Below, one piece after another: positions 57,887-64,000 of a DNA stretch of 64,000 nt (position 1 is the stretch's first letter; each line of letters begins with the position of its first letter). The stretch spans positions 35,657-99,656 of the forward strand of contig DAIQNR010000012.1 in NCBI GenBank assembly GCA_036788295.1. The letters run 5' to 3'. Under the pieces are notes generated by a model. That model saw nothing but the letters and a program-made list of their open reading frames with translations, was not told the DNA's origin and did not search any database. Origin of the DNA: JAHQVK01 sp036788295. Its GTDB lineage: Bacteria > Myxococcota > Kuafuiibacteriia > Kuafuiibacteriales > Kuafuiibacteriaceae. Both the position numbers and the translations under genes were made by a program.

Positions 57887-58828
57887 TCAGCGCCGCCGGA
57901 AGAGGCCCCCGAAAACCCGGGCGAGCGCCGCGCCGACCGCGACCACGCCCAGGATGATCAGCTTGCCGCCCTTCTTGATGAACCCGAACAAGAGAGCGAA
58001 CAGCCCCGCCTTGGCCGCGACCGCCGTGCCCGCCCCCACGACCAAGGCCGCGAGCCCGTACTCGGCGACTCGGTCCCCGGAGCGGAACTCGGCGTAGCGC
58101 TCGCCCTCGACGAACGAGAAGCCCTTCATCATCTCTTGGTAGGCGGGCAGGACCTGCTCGAGCTCGTCGGCGCCGCAGACCACGATCACGTTCATGACCC
58201 CTTTGCGGCCGAGGACCTTGGTTCGATAGTTGATGCTCTCGCTGCTCGAACCGTCATCGGGGTCCTTGAACCGGAGCCGGGTGGCCCACTCGAGCACCTG
58301 CGTGTCCGGGTTGTAGCGAGGGGGGATCGCCCAGCCGATGACCTCGACCTCGGGCAGGCCGCGCGATTTTCGGACCTCGTTGCTGCCCTTGGTGCCGTCG
58401 CGGATCGAGCGCAGCATCTTGGTGGCGTCGAGGTCGTCCTTGTCGTCGTCCTTGACGTAGCCGACCTCCTCGAAATCGTAGACCACGAACCAATCGAGGT
58501 CGTCGGGACCCACCAGACCGAGCTCCGAGCCATCGGGGATGTTGCCCATCACCCGAAGCAGGGTGACCGCGGTGTCGGTGGCGCCGAACCGGAACCCGGC
58601 CGGGATCTTCAGCTCCGCCTTGTCCCCGAGCTCGCCGGTCCCTTCCTTGATCCAAGGGAGCGAATCGAAGGGGTTGCTCGCCTCGTCCACCGGTTCGGAG
58701 GCTTCGTCCGGGGCTTCCGGCGGCGGTTCGCCCCACGCGGAAGGGATGGCGACCAGCGAGATCACCGCCAAGCCAGCCGGGATCCCGATCGAGGAAAGTC
58801 GGGGCCACCCCCGGGACTCTTTCTGCAT
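57887..58828 (-). CDS. DUF2167 membrane protein
   Basis: A 313-residue protein with signal sequence (IGIPAGLAVISLVAIPSAWG) and the DUF2167 core: IPAGFRFGATDTAVTLLRVM, LGLVGPDDLDWFVVYDFEEV, GYVKDDDKDDLDATKMLRSI, VIGWAIPPRYNPDTQVLEWA and KVLGRKGVMNVIVV. Two membrane helices close it (GLAALVVGAGTAVAAKAG, ALLFGFIKKGGKLIILGVVA). The family is common in Gram-negative bacteria and of unknown function. ATG 58828 is used; GTG 58843 is also possible. It is 6 bp upstream of the zinc-ribbon membrane protein gene. Confidence 0.9.
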   Translation of the reverse strand: MQKESRGWPRLSSIGIPAGLAVISLVAIPSAWGEPPPEAPDEASEPVDEASNPFDSLPWIKEGTGELGDKAELKIPAGFRFGATDTAVTLLRVMGNIPDGSELGLVGPDDLDWFVVYDFEEVGYVKDDDKDDLDATKMLRSIRDGTKGSNEVRKSRGLPEVEVIGWAIPPRYNPDTQVLEWATRLRFKDPDDGSSSESINYRTKVLGRKGVMNVIVVCGADELEQVLPAYQEMMKGFSFVEGERYAEFRSGDRVAEYGLAALVVGAGTAVAAKAGLFALLFGFIKKGGKLIILGVVAVGAALARVFGGLFRRR

Positions 58829-58871
58829 GCGCGGACCATGCACCAGCGACCGGGCTGATGCCAGGGGCAGG

Positions 58872-59348
58872 TCATCCGTATCGGATCGATGTCAGCACGA
58901 GCGCGATCTCGCCGGCCGGCCTCTGCACCAGCACCTCGTCGCCGACCCGCCGGCCGAGCAGCGCCTTTCCGACCGGGCTCTTCATGCTGATGCGGCGGGC
59001 CTTCGCCTCGACCTCGTCCTCCCCCACCAAATGGTAGGTGCGCCGCTCCCCGTCCTCGTCCTCGACCTCGACCGTCGCCCCGAACTGCACCCGCTCGCTG
59101 CGAACCGTCTTCGGATCAACGACCTCGAGCCGGTCGAGCAGGCCGGACAGGTACTTCACCTTGCGGTCGATCTCCCGCAGCCGCTTTTTTCCGTACACGT
59201 ACTCCGCGTTCTCGGACCGGTCCCCGAGCGCGGCGGCGTCGGACACCTCCTGCACCACCTTGGGGCGCTCGTGGTGCCAGAGCTGGTCGAGCTCCTTTTC
59301 CAGCCGGGCGTAGCCGGCCGGAGTGATCGGCCTTTTCGGTGCCGCCAT
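58872..59348 (-). CDS. greB: Transcription elongation factor GreB
   Basis: A 158-residue Gre factor that rescues backtracked RNA polymerase by stimulating transcript cleavage. The N-terminal coiled coil has ALGDRSENAEYVYGKKRLRE, with the DxxE tip acidic pair (Asp-Arg-Ser-Glu-Asn-Ala-Glu), and KVKYLSGLLDRLEVVDPKTV. The YGKKRLREIDRKVKYL segment is characteristic of GreB rather than GreA. The C-terminal FKBP-like domain contains KSPVGKALLGRRVGDEVLVQ. ATG 59348 gives the normal family length. It diverges from the tubulin-like gene across 100 bp. Confidence 0.94.
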   Translation of the reverse strand: MAAPKRPITPAGYARLEKELDQLWHHERPKVVQEVSDAAALGDRSENAEYVYGKKRLREIDRKVKYLSGLLDRLEVVDPKTVRSERVQFGATVEVEDEDGERRTYHLVGEDEVEAKARRISMKSPVGKALLGRRVGDEVLVQRPAGEIALVLTSIRYG

Positions 59349-59448
59349 CGGGCTCGCTGACCTACCCCGGAGGCCTCGAAGGCGAAAGCCCCGATCGGCG
59401 CCCATCGGCGGCTTCACCCCGCCGCCCAGTGGCGTATCCTCCGCCGCC

Positions 59449-61326
59449 GTGAAGCCGGACGGACGCTCGCTCGACGTCGCCGTGGTGGGGCTCGGACAGG
59501 CCGGAGGGAACCTCGCCGCCGAGTTCTTCCGGCGGGGCTACCGGGCGCTGGCGCTCAACACGGCGGAGACCGACCTCTCCGCCCTCGATCCGGGCGGGGT
59601 CTTTCCGGCCCTGCCCGCGGAGCGCCGCCTCTACGTCGGCCTGGACGGCTACGATGGGGCCGGCGCCGATCCCACCTATGGGCGGGAGTGCCTTCGCGAG
59701 CACGCCGATCGCATCCGGGCGGCGGTCGTGAAGCAGGCCGGCGGCGCCGACGCCGTCATCCTGTGCGCCGGCCTCGGAGGGGGCACCGGCAGCTCGCTCA
59801 TATCGTTGGTCGAGATCCTCGACGGAGAGCAGATCCCGCTCGTCGCGCTCATGACCTTGCCGACGGCGGGGGAGAGCGGGCTCGCCAAGGTCAACGCGGT
59901 TCGCGCGGTCAACGAGCTGGTGGACGCCCCCCTGCTCGGGTGGATCTTCGCCGACAACGACCGGATCTCGTCGCTGAACCCGGACCTGCCCATCGTGGAC
60001 TACTTCGGGCACGTGAACGCCCAGATCATCGCTCCGCTCGACGATCTGAACCGTCTCAACGACCGTGACGACCTGGTGCCGATCCGGTCGTTCGACGGCG
60101 AGGACTTTCGAAAGCTCCTCTTGTCCGGGGGCGTACTGAACTACGCCACCACCGTCCTCGGTGAGCTGAACCCGGCGGCCGCGGTCGGCGCGGTCGAGAC
60201 CGCGATCCGCGACAGCGAGCTGATGCCGTCCGGCTTCGACCTCGCCCGGGTCTCCTACCTGGGGCTCGTGCTCGAAGCGCCGGAGCGCGTCCTCGAGCAC
60301 GCGTCCATGCGGGTGTTCGAGGCGATCGCCGGCGAGCTGAAGGCGCGGACCGGCGGGGCGGCGATCTACCAGGGCATCTATCGGACCGGGCCCGATCATC
60401 CGATCACGCTTCGCCTCATCGCCAGCACGCCATCCCTCCCCCACCGAATGAGGGAGATCCTCACCGACGCCCGCCGAGAGGGCCAAGTGCTCGGCGAGAA
60501 GGTCGCGGAGGCGCTGCCCACCCTCGAATTGGGAGAGATCGCGGGCTTTGATCTGTTCCGTACGAAGACCCGTCCCTCGACCCGACCGAGGCGGGCGCCG
60601 CCCTCCCCTCGGAGGCCGGCCGAGCTGCTCGAAGAGATCGCGGACGAGGTCGCGCCGCGCCGGCTTCGGCCCTCGGTGGACGTCACGACCGAGCGAGCCC
60701 CGGTCGAGGAGCGACCGCCCGAGCCCCGCCCCCGGACCCGGCCGGTCCCACTCCCCCCCCTCAGCAACCCCCGAAGCGGTACGCGAGCGGGCGAGGAAGC
60801 GGACATGGCCCCGCGGCCCCGCCGCCCTCGGCCCCGGGGACCCGAGATCGATTCGCTCGACCACGACGAGGAGCCCACGACCGCCCGGCCTGGCCTCGCT
60901 GGCCCCGAAAAAGAGATCGGCACCCAACAGATCGACGTCGCCGCCGCGCTGTCCCGCGCAAGCGCCGAGGCCCGGCCCGCTGGCGGTTCGGCCCGGCCAC
61001 CCGAGCCCGCCTTCGAGGAGGACCGGCTCGGCCGAAGCGAGCCCCCGGTGTCGACCGACGGAGTCGACACCGGGGACCTCCCCGACCCGGCCACCTACGA
61101 CCAGCTCGTGGCGCGGTTCCTCGAGACGAACAGCGACGCGGAGCGAGCCGGGGTGAAGGCCCGCCTCGAGGAAGACTCGGACTCCGACATCACCGTCGTG
61201 CGCTACTACGCGGTGGAGGCGATGGCGAAGCTCGGCCGCCGAACCTTCGGCGAGGCGCTGCTTCGGGCCACCGAAGACGAAAACGAGGCCGTCCGCGAGC
61301 TCGCCGCCGAAGCCCTGCGCCGCTGA
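59449..61326 (+). CDS. Tubulin/FtsZ-like GTPase with disordered linker and C-terminal HEAT-like segment
   Basis: A 625-residue protein. The first 380 residues match the FtsZ/tubulin fold: nucleotide loop AVVGLGQAGGNLAAEF (14-20 core), tubulin signature AGLGGGTGSSL (GGGTGS at 110-115), and then ALMTLPTAGESGLAKVNAVR, IFADNDRISSLN and a T7-like loop SFDGEDFRKLLLSGG (214-228) where FtsZ has its catalytic acidic residues. It is not the division FtsZ: the core differs and no dcw genes are near. Residues about 395-560 are Pro/Arg/Glu-rich and probably disordered. The last 60 residues (VRYYAVEAMAKLGRRTFGEA, then DENEAVRELAAEAL) look like one or two HEAT repeats. The GTG at 59449 is the likely start; an earlier frame would overlap greB. 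Comparable FtsZ-like families in bacteria were proposed to remodel membranes. Confidence 0.78.
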   Translation: MKPDGRSLDVAVVGLGQAGGNLAAEFFRRGYRALALNTAETDLSALDPGGVFPALPAERRLYVGLDGYDGAGADPTYGRECLREHADRIRAAVVKQAGGADAVILCAGLGGGTGSSLISLVEILDGEQIPLVALMTLPTAGESGLAKVNAVRAVNELVDAPLLGWIFADNDRISSLNPDLPIVDYFGHVNAQIIAPLDDLNRLNDRDDLVPIRSFDGEDFRKLLLSGGVLNYATTVLGELNPAAAVGAVETAIRDSELMPSGFDLARVSYLGLVLEAPERVLEHASMRVFEAIAGELKARTGGAAIYQGIYRTGPDHPITLRLIASTPSLPHRMREILTDARREGQVLGEKVAEALPTLELGEIAGFDLFRTKTRPSTRPRRAPPSPRRPAELLEEIADEVAPRRLRPSVDVTTERAPVEERPPEPRPRTRPVPLPPLSNPRSGTRAGEEADMAPRPRRPRPRGPEIDSLDHDEEPTTARPGLAGPEKEIGTQQIDVAAALSRASAEARPAGGSARPPEPAFEEDRLGRSEPPVSTDGVDTGDLPDPATYDQLVARFLETNSDAERAGVKARLEEDSDSDITVVRYYAVEAMAKLGRRTFGEALLRATEDENEAVRELAAEALRR

Positions 61327-61485
61327 CTCTCACGCTGCCAAAACCCCGGGGCTTGAACGCTTTTGCTGGCCTCGAGTCGCCTCGAGACCGATCGAGGCGC
61401 TGGGGTGACTGCGCCGGCCTGGACGGCCAGGGGTTTCAGTCTCCGGCCCGAGGGATGGCTCTTCCCCTACACTAGGGAATCCGAT

Positions 61486-62115
61486 ATGTACGGGGTCGTG
61501 GCAAAGAAGATCCTCCTCGGCTTGCTCCTCCTCATCGTTGCGTTCGTCGTGCTCGTAGCTGCCCAGCCCGCCGAGTACTCGGTGGAGCGCAGCCGAAGCT
61601 ACGACGTCCCGCCGGAGGCCGCGTTCGCGGTGGTCAGCGACCTCTCGCGCTTCGATGCGTGGTCGCCGTGGGCCGAAAAGGACCGCAACATGAAGATCAC
61701 GGTGGTGGGCAAGCCCGGCACCATCGGTCAGTCCTACGCGTGGTCCGGAGACGAGAACGTGGGCAGCGGCAAGCAAACCATCACCGCAGTCGTCCCTGGG
61801 AAAGAGGTTGTCATCCATCTCGAGTTCCTCGAACCCTTTCAAGGCGAGGCCACGACCGCGTTCGAAGTCGAAGAGGCAAAGAGCGGCACGAAAGTCACCT
61901 GGAGGATGTCGGGCAAAAATGACTTCATGGGCAAGGCGGTGGGGCTCTTCATGAACATGGAGGAGATGATCGGGGCCGACTACGACAAGGGCCTCGAGAA
62001 GCTTGACCCTCTGCTCGAAGCCGAAGCCATGGCCGCCCAGGAAACCGAACCTGAATCGGAGCCCGACACTGAGGGGGACCCCGCAAACCCAGATACCGAG
62101 ACCGACGCAGACTGA
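61486..62115 (+). CDS. SRPBCC (START/polyketide-cyclase-like) membrane-anchored protein
   Basis: A 209-residue protein with one N-terminal membrane segment (KILLGLLLLIVAFVVLVAA) and an SRPBCC lipid-binding-type domain (VERSRSYDVPPEAAFAVVSD, LSRFDAWSPWAEKD, KVTWRMSGKNDFMGKAVGLF). Similar proteins are annotated polyketide cyclase/dehydrase, though most have unknown ligands. The tail is acidic (ETEPESEPDTEGDP). ATG 61486 follows AGGGA by 7 nt. It ends 26 bp from the convergent XRE regulator. Confidence 0.82.
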   Translation: MYGVVAKKILLGLLLLIVAFVVLVAAQPAEYSVERSRSYDVPPEAAFAVVSDLSRFDAWSPWAEKDRNMKITVVGKPGTIGQSYAWSGDENVGSGKQTITAVVPGKEVVIHLEFLEPFQGEATTAFEVEEAKSGTKVTWRMSGKNDFMGKAVGLFMNMEEMIGADYDKGLEKLDPLLEAEAMAAQETEPESEPDTEGDPANPDTETDAD

Positions 62116-62141
62116 GCTTTTCGCCCTTGCCCGGGAGCGAT

Positions 62142-63002
62142 CTATCCGCGGTTCCAGCGAGCGCCACCGCTTGCGCTCCCCTCGCCCCCGTTGTCATCGG
62201 GCCCTCGACGGGTGAGGTCATCGCATGCCGCTTTCGTCGCCTCGTCGGCAGGAAACCAGGTCTCGATCCTGATCTCATCGAGCAGGATCGATTGCGGCGC
62301 CTGAAACCTGGTCATCATCGTCAAGAATCGAAGCGAGAGCGGGCCTGCCTCGAGATGCACGACGAGCGCCGGGGAAGCCGGGACCGAGAGGTCTACGTCC
62401 CGCCAGCGGTCGTCCACGGTCGGAATGGCGAGCACCGCGTCGAGGACCGACCGAAGGGGCCCGCCCGGATCGTCGAGCACTTCGCGGTGCGCCCTCCACA
62501 GGAGCGCCCGCCCTACCTCCTCGAAGTTCGTGATCACGGGCCGTGCGCCGTTGGGATCGAAGACGAGCCGAAGGAGGTTCATCGGACCCTCATCCGCCGG
62601 CTTCCCGAGCAGCCGCCCGAACAGCGCGCCCGCCCCGCGGTTCAGATCGAGGACCGTGTACGCGCGGTCCACGACCACCAGCGGGAACGGCTCGTGGTGC
62701 GCCTTCATCAGCTCGAGCGCGCCGCGAACCTCAGGAGGTAGGTGCTCGGGCGACGGCTCGGGGTACGCCGGCTCGAGTCCGGCCGCGTGCAGCATCTCGT
62801 TCACGTGACGAAGCGGCACGTCGAGGGCGGCGGCGAGCTTGAGCACCATCGCTGCGCTCGGCGCGGAGCGCCCGGTCTCGAGAAAGCTCACATGCCGGCT
62901 CGACACATCGGCGGCCAGGGCGAGGTCGAGCTGGCTCGAGCCCCTTCGGCTGCGCCAGTGCTTGAGCAGCGCGGGGAACAGACCCCGTGGATGGTCGGGC
63001 AT
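62142..63002 (-). CDS. XRE-family regulator with MmyB-like ligand-binding domain
   Basis: A 286-residue regulator: HTH of the Xre/Cro type at residues 8-60 (LFPALLKHWRSRRGSSQLDL, ADVSSRHVSFLETGRSAPSA), then an MmyB-like domain (HHEPFPLVVVDRAYTVLDLN, RGAGALFGRLLGKP, NLLRLVFDPNGARPVI) that in this family is predicted to bind a small, perhaps fatty-acid-like, ligand. Such regulators often sit divergent to the enzyme they control, here an alpha/beta hydrolase gene starting at 63090. A palindrome lies 7 bp upstream of its ATG. Confidence 0.9.
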   Translation of the reverse strand: MPDHPRGLFPALLKHWRSRRGSSQLDLALAADVSSRHVSFLETGRSAPSAAMVLKLAAALDVPLRHVNEMLHAAGLEPAYPEPSPEHLPPEVRGALELMKAHHEPFPLVVVDRAYTVLDLNRGAGALFGRLLGKPADEGPMNLLRLVFDPNGARPVITNFEEVGRALLWRAHREVLDDPGGPLRSVLDAVLAIPTVDDRWRDVDLSVPASPALVVHLEAGPLSLRFLTMMTRFQAPQSILLDEIRIETWFPADEATKAACDDLTRRGPDDNGGEGSASGGARWNRG

Positions 63003-63008
63003 GGCAGA

Positions 63009-63022
63009 CAGGATACATCCTG
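63009..63022. promoter_or_regulatory. Inverted repeat, probable operator
   Basis: CAGGAT-AC-ATCCTG is a perfect 6-bp inverted repeat with a 2-bp centre. It lies in the 87-bp gap between the divergent regulator and hydrolase genes, close to the regulator ATG, where self-repression would be expected. Confidence 0.5.
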
Positions 63023-63089
63023 GATGGGGCTCGTCACCTACCTGGGCAGGTCGTTGCCGCGCTCGCCCCGGCCCGGTCCACTGCCGGCC

Positions 63090-63983
63090 ATGACCCACCC
63101 CCGATCCCTCACTCCTGAAGAGGTCACGCGGGCCTTCGATGGCCCGCCCGACTGCCTCGTCGATGTCGGGCGCGGCGAGGTCGCGTACCGAAGGTTTGGT
63201 CTTGGGCCCGATGTCGTCTTCGTCCACGGCTGGCCGGTCAGCGGCGCAACCTTCCGCGGCCTCGTGGCCCACCTCGCCCCGCACCTCACTTGCCACGTCC
63301 TCGACTTGGTGGGCACCGGAGACAGCCGCTTCGGTCGGGACACCCCAATCGACATCAGCGGGCACATCCAAGCGGTGCGCGCGGTGATCGACCACCTCGG
63401 GCTCGAACGCTACGCGGTGGTGGGGCACGACAGCGGCGGTCTCATCGCCCGGCACGCGGTCGCTCTCGACGCTCGCCTGCGGGCGATGGCGCTCATCGAC
63501 ACCGAGCAGCCCCAGGGGCTCGGCTGGCGGTTTCGGCAGTTCCTCCTCATGAGCCGGATTCCTGGTTTCGAGCACGCGCTCGGGTGGGCGGGAATGCAGC
63601 GCGGCTTGAGACGGAGCCGGTGGATGCTCGGAGACTGCTTCACCGACCGGTCGCTCCTCGACGGTGACTTCGAGCGGCTGTTCCTGGCCCCCCTGCGGCA
63701 GGACCCGGACCTCCGGTGGGCAGCAGGAGAGCTCATCCGGAGCTTCGACGTCCGGTACGTGCGCGAGATCGCGGATCTGCACCGGCGAATCCTGGTGCCG
63801 GTCCAGCTCGTGTGGGGCGAACGCGACCCGTTCTTTCCCTTGGCCTGGGCGAAAGAGATGGTCGAGACATTCCCGGACGCCCGGCTCCACGTCGTCCGAG
63901 GCGCCAAGCTGTTCGTTCACGAGGAGCACCCCGCCGAAGTGGCGGCGGCGATGCTGCCCGTGCTCTCCGGACGCAGCGCCTGA
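63090..63983 (+). CDS. Alpha/beta hydrolase, epoxide hydrolase / dehalogenase type
   Basis: A 297-residue hydrolase. The oxyanion-hole motif is FVHGWPVSGATF; the nucleophile elbow is GHDSGG, so the nucleophile is Asp114, as in epoxide hydrolases and haloalkane or haloacetate dehalogenases; the acid lies in WGERDPFFP and the histidine in FVHEEHP. Between the core parts is a helical cap (LLMSRIPGFEHALGWAGMQR). The substrate cannot be told from sequence. It lies divergent from an XRE/MmyB regulator across 87 bp, the likely controller. Confidence 0.87.
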   Translation: MTHPRSLTPEEVTRAFDGPPDCLVDVGRGEVAYRRFGLGPDVVFVHGWPVSGATFRGLVAHLAPHLTCHVLDLVGTGDSRFGRDTPIDISGHIQAVRAVIDHLGLERYAVVGHDSGGLIARHAVALDARLRAMALIDTEQPQGLGWRFRQFLLMSRIPGFEHALGWAGMQRGLRRSRWMLGDCFTDRSLLDGDFERLFLAPLRQDPDLRWAAGELIRSFDVRYVREIADLHRRILVPVQLVWGERDPFFPLAWAKEMVETFPDARLHVVRGAKLFVHEEHPAEVAAAMLPVLSGRSA

Positions 63984-64000
63984 ACTGGGCCAAATCAGGA

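Overview
This window is one continuous stretch of GC-rich bacterial chromosome, packed with genes on both strands. I see no transposase, integrase, phage gene or CRISPR array. It most likely comes from Myxococcota (the former deltaproteobacterial myxobacteria). The evidence is a matrixin-type protease ending in a MYXO-CTERM-like tail, a degenerate HD-GYP protein next to a HEAT-repeat protein, PEGA and PilZ-like proteins, an orphan NtrC-type regulator, and house-keeping proteins (RpoB, RpoC, ClpX, S1) of proteobacterial type. No rRNA gene is present, so the placement rests on protein character alone.

Left third (1-23111). A minus-strand run encodes a truncated DUF3179 protein, a SpoU rRNA methyltransferase, a lone oligopeptide-type ABC ATPase, a matrixin protease and a secreted proline-rich protein; the last four overlap end to start. 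Next come tRNA-Gln and tRNA-Glu with a clear terminator. A four-gene plus-strand operon follows, with two SPFH/prohibitin-like membrane proteins, a coiled-coil membrane protein and a conserved unknown. After it lie clpX, a TPR membrane protein, an orphan NtrC-family regulator, ribosomal protein S1 (with an acidic repeat-bearing N-terminus), a degenerate Fic-like protein, a BioD-like protein without its P-loop lysine, a lipoprotein, gpsA, the PPDK/PEP-synthase regulator, an outer-membrane barrel, a YkgJ-type cysteine-cluster protein and an Lgt-like protein.

Middle (23112-46210). An intergenic region with a 104-nt palindromic fold precedes a SNF2 helicase gene. That gene is translationally coupled to a SWIM zinc-finger gene and converges, 2 bp apart, on a second SNF2 helicase with its own SWIM finger. 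The large information-processing locus then runs on the minus strand: pyrF-rlmB, tRNAs Thr-Tyr-Gly-Thr-Trp, secE-nusG-rplK-rplA-rplJ-rplL-rpoB-rpoC. The order is classical, but tuf and rpmG, which usually sit between tRNA-Thr(GGT) and tRNA-Trp, are missing. secE, nusG and rlmB all appear to start with TTG.

Right third (46211-64000). A minus-strand operon runs PspA, HEAT protein, degenerate HD-GYP protein, DUF2231 membrane protein, PEGA-domain protein and lipoprotein. It is followed by truD, a TPR membrane protein, a PilZ-like protein, a membrane metallophosphoesterase, a zinc-ribbon membrane protein, a DUF2167 protein and greB. Divergent from greB is a gene for a tubulin/FtsZ-like GTPase fused to a long disordered linker and a C-terminal HEAT-like segment, the most unusual protein in the window. 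The window ends with an SRPBCC protein and a divergent pair: an XRE/MmyB-type regulator with a palindrome at its start, and an Asp-nucleophile alpha/beta hydrolase.
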